NCBI GenBank assembly: GCA_951804985.1
Contig: OX638136.1
Location: forward strand, 1,196,001 to 1,260,000
DNA from: Dryomyza anilis
Lineage: Eukaryota > Arthropoda > Insecta > Diptera > Dryomyzidae
Reading direction: 5' to 3'
Length of the DNA stretch: 64,000 bases
Part shown: piece after piece, positions 1 to 11,635 of the stretch
Layout: every line of letters starts with the position of its first letter
Position numbering within the stretch: the stretch's first letter is position 1
Position numbers and translations under genes: made by a program
Notes under the pieces: model-generated
What the model was told of the DNA's origin: nothing
What the model saw: the letters and a program-made list of their open reading frames with translations, nothing else
The model's database searches: none

Positions 1-830
1 CAATTCATTATTTCAAATTGAATCACAATATTTCTTGCAAATGCTAAAATTAAATTAAAATTTAGATTAAAGTTCGTTCAATTACATTCGATTACATTCA
101 CACATATTATTCATAGCCATTTAGTTAATTGAACGTCGAAACAGATTACAACATCTCCTATCCATCTGTCTAAATGCAAAGAATTCAATCAACCGGTGCA
201 AAAATTGGCGTATTTGTTGACGATATCAGCAGCAGCAGCAATGACCACACGTGTTGCCAATGCCAACAACTAATTCTTCATCACCAATATCATCAACAGC
301 AATTTAACTTGTAACGCAGCTGTTTTTTGTTTTTTTGCGTAGAGTTCCAACTATTTTTGTATCTTTCAATTTTATTCTTTCAATTGCGCTGAAATTGATT
401 GATTGCTTTCTTGTAGTTATTTTTTGTTTGTTTTGTTTTTGTGGCGAATCTTGTTACGCTTATGCGTTGCATTGACAAATGTGCGCGTACTAATGGATTG
501 CCAAATGTCTTTATTCAGTTGTAGATATTTTGCTGGTGTCATGTAGTATTTTTATTTTATTTTTAATTTTAAATATAACAATTTTGTTGTCTATTTTTGT
601 ACATTATGTTGTTTGTAATGTAGATTTTCACAAGTTTAGCATTTGTCTTTTTTTTAACATGTGTGAAAAATAGCTGCAAATGTTGCAAATACTATATAGC
701 AGATATTTGCTTGTTAAATAGTTATAAACAATATTTATTGATGGTTTATTTTAAGTATTTCTTACTGTAAATTTTTAATTTATTTTATTTTAAACATATA
801 AAAGCAAATAAAAATTGGTTGAAACTGATT
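1..830. other. AT-rich non-coding flank
   Basis: I see no gene here. The stretch is AT-rich with poly-T runs and a short CAG run near 226-242. No open frame of useful length and no recognisable protein similarity is visible on either strand. It may be host intergenic or intronic DNA. Confidence 0.5.
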
Positions 831-1640
831 GAATGTACAAGAATCCGCTAAAAACGATTGAAAATGATTTGTAGCAATATAAAGCACTAGAAAATAATTG
901 AAAGCGATTTAAATATATGGTAAATTATTAGTAGTAGCTAAAATTTACGATTGAATTTGATTGAAAGCGATTTAATTAGATTAAAAAAAAATTAAGTGAC
1001 TGAAAAAATATTAATAAATCGAAATCAATTGAAACGCGCATTGAAACCGAACAATTGAAATTGAAAATGATTAAAGTGGTTGCATTGGTTCATTATGATT
1101 CAAAATGCTTCAAGGTCATTGAAAACTTTCGAAATCGAATGAAACTTAATGAAGTTAAAAACGAATAAAATTGATTTAAAGTGACAAAACTGATTGAAAG
1201 TGGTTGAAAGGAATTAGAATAATTTAAATGATTTCAAAATTATTAAAATTTATTAATTAAGATTGTTGTTAAAAGCGATTGAAAACAACTCAAAGTGATT
1301 GAAATTGATTGAAAAAGGTTGAACATGATTTAAAGCGATTTTAAGTAATTAGTAAAGATTGAAAACGATTAAAAGTGATTAAATTAGTTGAAAATAATTG
1401 AAACAAGTCCAAAAAGTTTGAAATTGACTAAAATTTGTAAAGATTAACTGCTATTAAATTTAATTTAAATTGGTTGAAAGTGAATAAATTTGATTTAAGT
1501 GTATTGAAAATGATTGAATATGTATAAAAATTATCTTATTGATAGATAATAAATGCGTTGAAAATGATTGAAAGTGATTGAAAGTGATGAAAAGAGATTT
1601 AAAGTGATAAAAAGTCATTGAAAGTGTAGTTGAGGTCGTT
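831..1640. repeat. Degenerate GATTGAAA-type tandem repeat
   Basis: Variants of the octamer/decamer GATTGAAA(GT) recur dozens of times in the same orientation (for example around 1170-1215, 1270-1400 and 1555-1640), with spacing near 10 bp but heavily degenerate. It reads as an old simple tandem array. No open frame is associated with it. Confidence 0.6.
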
Positions 1641-1675
1641 GAGAGCTATTAAAATTGATACAAATATATATTGTA

Positions 1676-1940
1676 GTTATAGTGGTTGGAGGCATTAACT
1701 CCCCAAATAGTAGTAGTAGCGGTTGGAGGCATTAACTCCCCAAATAGTAGGAAGTAGTGGTTGGAGGCATTAACTCCCCAATTGTAGTTATAGCGGATCG
1801 AGGCATTAACCAGCAAAACTAGTATTAAGTTACTTTAAGATTTAATAAGTATTTTATTACAGCGGCTGGAGGCATTAACTCCCCAAACGTATTAATAGCG
1901 GATCGAGGCATTAACTCGCCAAACTAGTATTAAGCTCGAA
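1676..1940. repeat. Six-copy tandem repeat, GGAGGCATTAACTCCCC unit
   Basis: A unit of about 35-45 bp is repeated six times. Four copies carry GGAGGCATTAACTCCCCAA (near 1688, 1723, 1764, 1868) and two carry a variant GGATCGAGGCATTAAC with CAAAACTAGTATTAAG downstream (near 1795 and 1900). The two subtypes alternate in the distal half, suggesting amplification of a higher-order dimer. Its role is unknown. Confidence 0.75.
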
Positions 1941-2408
1941 TAAGCATTATAAAATAGCGAATAAAATATTAAACCCACTGAAGGGACAATAAACAAACTG
2001 AATAACAATACTTAAATAAAACTAATCTTTTCATTTATCTATTTTTCTGTAAACGAACCCTGGACAAAACCGGCAAGTATACCTCAGCCCGAGAAACTAC
2101 GTTACAGTTAAAAACAATTTAATATTTAACTTAATTTTCTTTTAAACTAGAACCGGTTGCTACATTACGTATTATTTTATAGTGCAGTATTTCTATTTTT
2201 TAAGTCTTATTCTAAAATATTGTATCTCTGTGATGTATTTTCTATGCTCCTTTTGGTGGACTGGTTTTCATTTTTCAATATCGCCTTTATGCTCGGCTGA
2301 ATTGCACGTGACGTGGAGGCTGCGCTGCTTTGTGCCAAAAAATGAATATGAATGCCTTAATGAACGCAATACATAACAATTATAAACGCTAGGGCGGATC
2401 GAAACCAA

Positions 2409-2999
2409 ACTTTAATTATACCCTACACTAAGAGTGAAAGGGTATATTCAGTTTGTAACACCCAGAAGGAAGCATGTCCGGTATAGAAAAGTATATATAT
2501 TCTTGATCAGCATAACCTCCTCAATTGATTTAGCGATGTCCGTCTGTCCCTCTGTCTGTTGAAATCACGATTAAAGAAAAATTAGAAGAGCTAGATTCAT
2601 ACAACTTCTAATTTATATTACTTATATATCTAGGCTATACCAACAAGAATTTGGTTTAATCGGACCTTTGTGACCAGCGAACCGACCACTTATGTTCAAA
2701 TACCTCATATAAAATTTATTTCTTCAAAGGAATTTTACTGGGTACGGTATTAAGTGAACTTTCTTGGTCAAATATATATTAAATTTATGCTCAAATATTT
2801 AAAAATAATGCTTTTATGAGAACCGACTTGTGGGTGCTTAAAACAAATCGAAATTCGGTATACCTACCCATTTGTAAATATGGGTATCAAATGAATGGGA
2901 ATTCTTCAGCGATTTAAAGGTTGTAATTATTTTCAGGATTCGTAAACGTTGGTGACTTTGACTAGTAACCACACAAATGTGTAGGGTATTTATAGTCGA
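2409..2999 (-). repeat. Dipteran interspersed repeat with TACCCTACAC end
   Basis: It begins TATACCCTACACTAAGAG and ends GTGTAGGGTATTTATAG. Inside are the diagnostic blocks TATATATTCTTGATCAGC and GTCCGTCTGTCCCTCTGTCTG. The same blocks in the opposite orientation occur at 44858-45512. Such elements are abundant in higher flies. I recognise the pattern but not a secure family name. There is no coding capacity. Confidence 0.65.
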
Positions 3000-3137
3000 C
3001 TTAGACCGACTATAATTTTGATAATCCTAACTATCATAATAATACCTACTTTAAAATTTCTCATGTGTTCTAACCTTCTAGTCAATATTTAAATTCAGTT
3101 GTTAATATTTAAATTCACCACCTTGCTTGCGAATTCT

Positions 3138-3572
3138 TTACCTTAAACACTTTTCTTGGTGTCGCAAATTTAAACTGTAGAAACCCTTTCTATTATAATA
3201 GAGATGCTTTACATTTTCGCTTGGGCATTTGATGCGGACGTGAGTCCCATCAATGCAGCCAATAACTCCAGACAGTTTAAAATTGTTATAAAAGTGTTGT
3301 TTGGTTTGGGCCTCTTCTTTTGCATTTATTTGCAATTTTATCCATTTTGAACAAAAATATCGTTCAAAAAGATCCAAACACTCCGATACTACATTTGAAA
3401 CCGTAGCATGTGAAAGGGATGAAACAAACTTATTCCCCACAGACTTTTGGTAGCTTCCTTCGGCAAGGAAACGTAGAAATGTAGCCAGTTTCTTATTTTC
3501 TTCATTTGCTGCTTTTTGATATCTTGTGTTCATTTTTGGGCCAATTTGCTCCAGAAGTCTTACAAACACCAA
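3138..3572 (-). pseudogene. PIF/Harbinger (HARBI1-like) transposase fragment
   Basis: This 144-residue open frame carries the DDE_Tnp_4 signature GCIDGTHVRIKCP, holding the first catalytic Asp, followed by the typical YYNRKGFYSLN block. Upstream is a helical SxATVSNVVxECL region seen in Harbinger transposases. The family is normally about 350 residues. The N-terminus and the part with the second Asp and the Glu are missing, so this is a remnant. No terminal inverted repeats or 3-bp target duplication could be fixed around it. Confidence 0.8.
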
Positions 3573-4039
3573 CTTATTTACACGAAAATTATGAACAAAC
3601 CTAAATTGTTATGAACATATCAAGAAGATGTTATTTTGTAACTATAAATAAAGCATACTCGGTATCAGGAAGTTTCTGGATTTATAAATTATTGCGTAAT
3701 TCACTCCTACCAACTCGCAAGCAAATTTTCCCTGAATTTTCCTCATCTTCTTCTAAATATTCTACTTAATGCAAACATTTTAATACATAACTTCAAACTC
3801 AATTTGATATCTTCACTAATTGAAATAATTTAATATTTACAATTTATATTTTTACTTTTTGTGCGTTACCAACTACTAATACATGAGAATAACGTAAACA
3901 TGTCTGTTCAGGCGAGCTTTTTCGACCGAATTCTTACAAAAGCAAGAAAAACATTGAGCGTAGTTATTTGCGCTATTTTATAAAAGAAAGAAAAAAACGT
4001 TGAGCGTAGAGATTGACTCTGTGCTAGATATAGTTGTAG

Positions 4040-4162
4040 ACAGCTAGCGCTATATTGTAAATTTATGTTTTAAAATTATTAAAAAATACATTGAGCGCGG
4101 ACAGCTAGCGTAGACAGCAAGCGCTATAATGAAATTTTATGTTTTAAAATTATTAAAAAATG
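4040..4162. repeat. Direct duplication next to the outer Polinton
   Basis: The block CAGCTAGCGCTATATTG...TTTATGTTTTAAAATTATTAAAAAAT near 4040-4089 recurs near 4115-4162 with few changes, giving two roughly 75-bp-spaced copies just outside the left Polinton end. No function is apparent. Confidence 0.6.
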
Positions 4163-4199
4163 AGAATTAAAAGACGTGGTTTCAGTTTTAAGGCTTACG

Positions 4200-5531
4200 A
4201 GTAGTATGTTTGCGCCGGTTCTGGCTCAAAGGGGCTCCATGGAGCCATGAGGATCATTTTTAACAGAGGTGTTGTTAGTGTATTTCAGTTGGGATCATTT
4301 TTTTATCAAAACCGTTCTAATTGTTTTCATTGGGAGTATTGTTAAGATGTGTGGATCATATTTTATCAAAAGCGTTCTAATTATTTTCATACGGAGTATT
4401 TTTTAACATGGTTGGATAATATTTTATCGAAAGCGTTCTAATTGTTTTCATATGGAGTATTTTTTAACATGATACAGTAGTACATGGAGCCATAAGGCCC
4501 CATGAGGAGCATTTTTTAACAGAGATGTTGTTATTGTTTTCAATAGGGATGACTTTTTAACAGAGTAGTTGTTAGTGTATTTCAATTTGGATAATTTTTT
4601 AACAGAGGTGTTGTTATTGTTTTCAATAGGGATCATTTTGTAACAGAGTAGTTGTTAGTATAATTTCAGGTGTATTATATGTATACTATATACATTATAA
4701 TGGCATGGAGCAATTGGGATGACATTTTAACATATGTTGTTAATGTTGATACATACATATATATTATATGTATGTTATGAAGGCATGCAGCCGTAAAGAG
4801 TAAATTTGCAACTCATATTGTTGTTGGGATAATTATTTAGGAGTAAGCTTTTTTAATGGCAATATTTATAAACGTAGATATATGTACGTAATAATTTTGT
4901 TGTTGTATATGTTATAGAAGCAATTAAAATTTCAGTTTTATGCTTGATGATTTATTTTGCATGATCATCAAGAGAGTTGAGGAACAAAGGGTTCAATTTA
5001 AAACTTTGTTGAGGAACGAAGATTGTAATTTAAAACATGGCTAAATGAATGAATGTTGTTATTAGACATATATTTTTTGGTGGGTAATTTTTTTGTTGTA
5101 AACAGGTAAATGCACTTCTGCATTAATGCATTCACACATATTTAATTCAAGGTGAATTTTACTATAATGGATATTGTAGTATATTTTTATTTTACAAAGT
5201 CATGGTCGTTTAATTTGCTTATATGAATGAATGGGCCATAAGACTCCATTGGGATCATTTTTATTTAAATTTGCATGGAGCAATAATGCTCCATTGGGAT
5301 CAATTTTTAAACACCATACTATAAGTTTTAAAGATTGAACATGTTAAAACATGTTTAATTTTATTTAGTTTTTTCTTGAGTCAAATTTTATATACTCTCT
5401 TTAAAATTTTAATTGAGTATATTTATACTAATGGTATTATCTTTTAACTCATTTTAAAGAGATATCCATTATATATAAATGGATCGAAATTTGAATTAAA
5501 GTTATTTATCGTCTACATTACAATTTGATAG
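4200..5531. repeat. Left TIR of outer Polinton
   Basis: Inverted copy of 33131-34315. The outermost 19 bases AGTAGTATGTTTGCGCCGG match the right terminus AGTTGTGTGGATTCGCCGG at 14 positions, followed by an exact CGCCGGTTCTGGC block. Inner homology ends near ACAATTTGATAG at 5531. The two arms differ by many substitutions and indels, including about 150 bp of length, indicating age. Eukaryotic Polintons usually have TIRs of several hundred bp to over 1 kb. Confidence 0.85.
4250..4660. repeat. Subterminal repeats with GGGATCATTTTT motif
   Basis: Units of about 40 bp begin GGGATCATTTTTTAACAG and continue with GTTGTTATTGTTTTCAAT (variants GTTCTAATTGTTTTCAT). At least eight degenerate units lie in tandem. 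The mirror copies ATGATCCCTATTGAA are in the right TIR (about 34010-34250). They may be recognition sites of an element-encoded DNA-binding protein, which is inference only. Confidence 0.65.
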
Positions 5532-5542
5532 GAACAAAAAAT

Positions 5543-5888
5543 ATGGTAAGATTTTTTTTTTTAATTTTTGTATTTATTAATTTATATATATTTTTTATTT
5601 TAAGGATTTCGCTGAAATTATTAGTTTAGCAAAAGGAAACCTCTCTACATACATTAGAGTAGATGACAGCCCATTGATCAGGAATTCAGGATTTGTAAAT
5701 TTGAATGGAAAAACACAATTAATGGAACAAAATTAATTGTACATCTAACAGACAATAGATGGTTTTATCTACCAGCAAGAATTTCTAGAAAAGTTGAAAC
5801 CGAAGTGTGGAAGAAGTGGTCTATTATTTTTAGAGGACGACAATCTGAATTAATGGGGATGGCTCTATTCGATTTACGTTCTGAATAA
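5543..5888 (+). pseudogene. Small conserved Polinton gene (LP-x-R motif), spliced, frameshifted
   Basis: The ATG at 5543 is followed at once by GTAAG, and an AG acceptor ends at 5604, so exon 1 would be a lone start codon. Exon 2 encodes DFAEIISLAKG and, after a frameshift near 5710-5730, a segment with FYLPARIS and a GMALFDLRS end. The inner Polinton has a counterpart at the same place beside its left TIR (16265-16600, with IFLPKRI). The shape resembles a small OB-fold, ssDNA-binding-like protein, but that is only a guess. Confidence 0.5.
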
Positions 5889-6014
5889 AAACGTATCTAT
5901 ATACTTACTTTTAAATATATTCATTTTTAAATAAAATATTTAAATATATACATATTGTTTTATTTATTTATTCTTAAAACGATTTGAAAGAATATAACAA
6001 ATAACTAATAAAAC

Positions 6015-6419
6015 TTATGTTTGCATTATTTGCTCAAAACTCAGTAGAGTGTTTAATAAAATTTTATCATCATCATCGTCCATTAAATTACAATAATGGC
6101 GATCCTCATTTAACATCCTTGGATCGTCTAAGTTAAGAAATAGATGATCTAGTCCATCATCTAACAACCCTTCCCTAATTCCAACATCTATCAAATTTAC
6201 TGACGGGAGTGTTACGACTTCTAGTATTTCAATTTAAGGATTTACTGTTAATAAAATTTTTATTATTAATATAAAATAATTTTAAAAAATATATTTAGTT
6301 ATTTACTTACAATTATAAGTTTTTGCCTTTTTATACGAAAAATTATGTTTTCGCAGGATATGCCGCTTCAGATTGTTTCTAGTCGAGAATTTTAAATATG
6401 GACAAAATTCACACTCCAT
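6015..6419 (-). CDS. Small spliced C2H2 zinc-finger protein of the outer Polinton
   Basis: Exon 1 (6419-6311) starts with ATG and encodes one C2H2 finger: CEFC, 12 residues, HILRKH. A GTAAGT donor follows at 6310. An open frame resumes at about 6217 after an AG and runs to a TAA at 6015. Exon 2 encodes an acidic tail rich in Asp/Leu with a five-Asp run. The exact acceptor is uncertain; the more upstream AG would hit a stop. It lies divergently from polB, whose N-terminus also bears C2H2 fingers. The inner element's left gene has the same finger-plus-acidic-tail plan. Confidence 0.5.
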
Positions 6420-8250
6420 TTTTTAATGTTTATATATTAAAAGTGTGAAAACGATTAAAATTTATTAGTATATCCATTGTATAGAACACCTTTATACATC
6501 AAAGTATGTAATATGATATATGTTTAACTGAATATATAAATTTGAATTCAGCTAAATTTAAAGTATATCTAGTGGAATACACCGGAAGTCAATAAAATTC
6601 AGAATACGATTTCATAATTTTACATTTGTACGTTTTATAACCACTCCGTTTTCTATATTTTACTAAGTAATTTGAGATATCCCTACTATGCAAAAAAAAA
6701 AAAAAATTTTCATAAGTCAGCAAAAATATTGATGGTAGGTAATGTTGATTTGAAGTTAAATAGCAATATTTAGTGTATCTATCACTTCAATGCAACGTAT
6801 CCAAAAACATATTTTAAAATGTTCGTGTGTGAAATGTGTAAAAAGTCCTACGGGAAGTTATATAATTTAAAAAGGCACATCCTAAATGTGCATGACAATA
6901 AAAAATTTACATTTAAAAAATGTAATAAAACGTTCTCAAGGGAATACAATTTAAAAGTTCATTTATCGAAACATGATCAGGAGCTGTATATCAAGAAGAC
7001 AAAACTACAGGTGGAACCGGTAATGGATAATGATGGAGCATCAACTAGCAATGAAACAATTAATTGCATATTCTGCAATTGTTTCGTTCATAAATCTTTA
7101 TGGAAAGCTCATATAAGAACAAATTTACATAAGAAATCCGCTGAGAAGGATGATAAAGATGGTGTCAAGCTTATAAAAAATGCATTGAAACAAAATGTAT
7201 GCAATTATATCTTGTATAATGGTGACGAAGGCGAGTTAAATATAAAATATTACTTGAGAAAAATAGAACCACAACTAATAGCTTTATTAAAACGTGAGTT
7301 ATTATCAAAAAAATCAATAAAATTTAATGTTGAAGTCTCCGGAGAATATATTCTTCCGGTTAAACCTGAAAATGGAGATGATGAATTTAAAATATCAGTT
7401 ATGTCCCACATAACTAAGCAGTTTACATTAATATCAGAGAGTGACATCAGTACGGCTATTTTAAATATGAAGGATGTAATAATACAAAAAATGGATGAAT
7501 TTCAAGAAAGAGATAGTGGTTGGTCTTTAACAAAAATTAATAAAATTGAAGTTAACATCAATCAGTACATACCATTAAGAGGACTGAACTATTTTGAACT
7601 ACCTCAACGCATACAAAATAAAAAAACTTGTGTTAATGTTCATAATAATGACATTTACTGCTTTAAATGGGCAATTATATCAGCTCTTATGTATTCAAAT
7701 ATCAAAAATCCATCTCGAATAGAATCTTATGGAATAGAGGATATTACTTGTGATATTATAAATATTGATGGAAATTGTATTAATTTTACTGGAATAGAAT
7801 TCCCTCACAAAGTGAAGAATACGAAAATATTCGAACTAGAAAACTCAATTAGCATAAACATATTTATCTATAATGAAGTTAATATAAATAAATATGAAAT
7901 ACTGGGACCAGTATATAAGACAAAAAATGAACAACCAATACATATTAATATTTTATTTTGTGAAAACAAGACAAGTACTCATTACGTATGGATTAGAGAC
8001 ATAAGTCCTCTTATTAGTACACAGTCACGTAAAAGAAATCATAAATTATTTGTATGTAATAATTGCATACTTCAATTTAATTCCGAAGCATCTTTAGAAA
8101 AGCATAAATCATCATGTAAACAGATAAAAACTTACTTACCTATGGAAGACGACAACAAAATTAAATTTAATGGTTTTGAAAAAACATTACAAGTTCCATA
8201 TTCTTTCTATCTGGATTTCGAATCATTGCTAGTACCATTAGCAGGATGTT

Positions 8251-8443
8251 CGCCAGATCCTTTAAATTCCTTCACCAATACAGTACAGGAACATGTACCT
8301 TGTGCTTTTTCATGGTATATGAAAGGAGCCTATGATGACAGATGCCAGACAGAAGCCAGATCCTTTAAATTCCTTCACCAATACAGTACAGGAACATGTA
8401 CCTTGTGCTTTTTCATGGTATATGAAAGGAGCCTATGATGACA
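8251..8443 (+). repeat. Tandem duplication inside outer polB
   Basis: An 89-bp block beginning CCAGATCCTTTAAATTCC at 8251 recurs at 8357, joined by a 17-bp linker. The 106-bp period is not a multiple of three, so the first reading frame ends at 8438 while the true frame resumes in the second copy. This is a post-insertion lesion. Confidence 0.85.
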
Positions 8444-8470
8444 AGTTTGATGAAATGAAAACATATATAG

Positions 8471-8532
8471 GTAAATATAAACTGAGAATAATCAAATGTA
8501 TACTATACATTTTTACTGTTTATTCATTGTAG
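8471..8532 (+). other. Spliceosomal intron in outer polB
   Basis: GTAAATAT donor at 8471, TTCATTGTAG acceptor ending at 8532. Splicing joins codon G|GA, giving TYIG-RDC. The inner Polinton has an intron at the equivalent codon (EG-KDC), so the intron predates the split of the two lineages. Confidence 0.8.
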
Positions 8533-11041
8533 GAAGAGATTGCTCCAAAGTTTTAATAGAGACGCTACGTACTAAAATCAAACAATTGTATTGGAATACA
8601 ATTGCGAATATTCGTCCCATTGAGATGACGGAGATGGATAAGAAATCGTTTATAGAATGTAAGATATGTATAATATGTAAAAATAGTTTAGATAATAATA
8701 TTAGTTCAAAAGTAAGACATCATTGTCATTATACAGGAAAATATTTAGGTGCTGCACATATAGATTGTAATTTAAAAGCAAAAGCAACTAAATATTTTCC
8801 TGTATTTACTCATAACTTATGCAAATATGATTTACATTTATTTTTAAGAAATTTAAATGATATTGAAGGTGATATTGATATAATTCCTCTAAATAAAGAG
8901 GTTTTTATATCAATAACCAAAACAATTAAATTAAATGATGATCATAATTTTAAAATAATGTTTGTAGACTCATTCAGATTTCTACGAAGTAGCTTGGACA
9001 AATTAGTAAAGACATTGAATGAAGATTCAATATATATAACAAAAAAAATCTTTTCAAATAATTCACATAGATTATTATTTCGAAAGAATGTGTTTCCGTA
9101 TAATTATTTGGATAGTTTTCAGAAATTGAATGAGTCTGCATTACCCCCAAGGGATAAGTTCTTTAATACACTAAATAATGAGGAATGTACGGAGGAGGAT
9201 TGTATGTTTGCACAACAAGTTTGGAATAAATTTTCATGTCAAAGTTTGAAAGATTATTTAATAATATATTTAAATTGTGACGTTGTACTATTAGCAGATA
9301 TTTTCAAAAATTTTAGGAAAATTTGCATTCAAATTTATGAATTAGATCCATGCCATTATTTTACAGCACCTGGTTTATCCTGGGATGCTATGCTAAAAAT
9401 TACTGGTATTGAGTTAGAACTATTAACAGATATAGATAAGTATACATTTATACAGGATGGCATTCGAGGAGGTCTAACTCAATGTTCAGTTAGACATGTT
9501 AAAGCCAATAATAAATTATTGAATGAATTTTATCCTAGGGAAAAAACAAAATATTTAATGTATTTCGATGCAAATAATTTATATGGTTATGCAATGTCAC
9601 AACAATTACCATATAAAGATTTTAAATGTTTGGATGAAAAAGATATTAAAACATTCACACCAGAAAAAATTAAATCATTATCATTGAGTTCTGATAAAGG
9701 ATTAATTTTCGAAGTAGACTTAAGTTATCCTGAGAATATACATGATATGCATAATGATTTCCCATTTTGTCCAGAAAGTAAAGTATCACCTGCTTCTTTT
9801 AAATCTAAAGTACCGAAATTAATTGCAGATTTAACTCATAAGACTCAATATAAAATCCATTATATGATGCTTCAAGAATGTCTGAAACAGGGCCTAATTT
9901 TATTAAAAGTTCACAGAGTATTAGAGTTTCAACAAAGCTGTTGGCTTAAAAAATATATCGATCTGAATACTGTTATGAGATCAAAAGCTAAAAATGAATT
10001 TGAAAAAGAAATTTATAAACTTATGAATAACGCAGTATATGGGAAGACTATGGAAAATTTTGAAAAAAGAAAAAATGTCAAAATTTCATGTAACTGGGAG
10101 AATTTAGGAAAAGTAAAAGGAGCAAGAGCTTTAATAGCAAGTCCAGCTTTTCATAGCCAAACCATTATAGATGAAAATATGGTGATAATTGAATCCAAAC
10201 AGCTCAGAGTAAAGCTAAATAAACCAATATATACAGGGTTTTGTGTATTAGATCTATCAAAATTAAAAATGTATGATTTTTATTATAACTACTTAAAAAA
10301 CAAATTTAATTCAAATATTCGTTTTGTATATACGGATACAGACTCGCTTGTAATTGAAGTTAATACCATTGATTTCTATAAAGACATTTATGAAGATGTT
10401 CAAAAAACTGATCCATCAAATTATATTTTTGACACTTCTAGTTATGAGTATCCTAATATATTTGGTTATAATCAAAATAATTGTAAAGTAGTGGGTTTGA
10501 TGAAAGACGAAAATAATGGTAAAATAATGAAAGAAATAGTATGTCTTAAACCTAAGACATACTTTTTTACTATTTAGATGGTACACCAATATCAAAAGCA
10601 AAAGGTGTTAAAAAATCAGTTAGTAAAACATTTACTATTCATGATTATAAAACATGTCTTTACAATAAAAAAGTTATAATGAGAGAAATGTATATAATTA
10701 GATCTAAAGCCTATATTTTATATACACAATGTGTAAATAAATTAGCACTTAATTTTATAGATGACAAGCGGTATATACTAGATGATGGTATAAACACACT
10801 TGCTTGGGGGCATTATAAAATTAATTATATTAAAGCTTTAAATTCTGATTTAGATATTTTTATGAACATAGATATTTAGAAAATTAATATGTAAACATAT
10901 TAAATATAATGTATAATGTTATGTACATGTATAATGTATTAAATTAAATAAACAATAAAATAAAAATTCAATTTTATATATGTAAAAAAAAATGCTTTTT
11001 TATTTAATATTATACCAATTAACATCATCATAATCATTTTG

Positions 11042-11635
11042 TTATGTTTTATTTCTTTGACGAGTAAGGCGAGGTGAGTATTGATATGGTAACATAGTTT
11101 GCTTAGTTTTCGGTGTAATTTTACTTCCATCACTTGACAAAATTCGTACTTTAGGTGATCCATGATTTGAAAAGTTTTTTAAACGTTTAGCTGCAGAACT
11201 TGCAGAGGTATGATTTATTTTAATAATTGTTGTATCCACATCCATAGAATTTTCTTCATGTTCGTTAATATTGCTAAATATATGTTCATCAGCATTGAAG
11301 TCAGCCTGCGAAGCAAAATCTCTTTTTCCAATATCTTTTGTTTGGGTTTCATTATCGTTTTTAAATATCCATTTTGTTTGAGTATCCTTATCCCTTAATG
11401 ATTTATATGACTTTACCGATTTATTCTCTTTCTTCATATTTATTTCTTGTTTGGAAATCAAATATTTTGCTAGTTCTTGTTTTATTTCATACCATTTATT
11501 TATATCTTTAAGTGTATGAGAGGCATATGTCGGAAGAAGTTTTCGTTTTAAAAAATTTGAATCTGATATATCTTTAGAATAGCGTTCATATGTAGAAGGT
11601 TTTAATAATACAAGCTTGGATAAAATATTAGACAT
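11042..11635 (-). CDS. Conserved basic Polinton protein downstream of ATPase
   Basis: This 197-residue frame starts at an ATG at 11635, overlapping by 8 bases the stop of the upstream ORF, as in a compact operon-like cluster. The N-terminus (KLVLLKPSTY...INKWYEI) is the conserved part; the rest is polar, rich in Lys, Asp and Thr, with a basic C-terminus. A counterpart occurs in the inner element at 19448-20126 in the same position after the ATPase. I do not recognise its function. Confidence 0.6.
   Translation of the reverse strand: MSNILSKLVLLKPSTYERYSKDISDSNFLKRKLLPTYASHTLKDINKWYEIKQELAKYLISKQEINMKKENKSVKSYKSLRDKDTQTKWIFKNDNETQTKDIGKRDFASQADFNADEHIFSNINEHEENSMDVDTTIIKINHTSASSAAKRLKNFSNHGSPKVRILSSDGSKITPKTKQTMLPYQYSPRLTRQRNKT

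Larger units (their letters stand above)
6819..10879 (+). pseudogene. polB: Protein-primed DNA polymerase B of outer Polinton
   Basis: The N-terminus has C2H2 fingers (CEMC...HILNVH; a second finger has lost its first Cys; a third is CIFC...HIRTNLH). The exonuclease motif is FYLDFES. Polymerase motif A is YFDANNLYGYAMS, motif B KLMNNAVYGKTMEN, motif C YTDTDS. This is a family-B, protein-primed polymerase that would replicate the element from its ends. A 62-bp intron (8471-8532) splits a Gly codon. Two lesions are visible: a 106-bp-period tandem duplication at 8251-8443 that shifts the frame, and a one-base slip in a T-run near 10565, after which the tail continues in another frame to 10879. 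Confidence 0.9.

Noticed and set aside
831..1940. CRISPR-like array from regularly spaced repeats
   Set aside because: Repeats are degenerate, spacing is irregular, and the DNA is clearly eukaryotic.
2182..2376. 64-aa ORF near the left edge
   Set aside because: Low-complexity, unrecognised, and length is within chance expectation.
4194..4199. Possible 6-bp target duplication for the outer Polinton
   Set aside because: CTTACG on the left and GAGGAG on the right do not match; the duplication has decayed or an end is misplaced.
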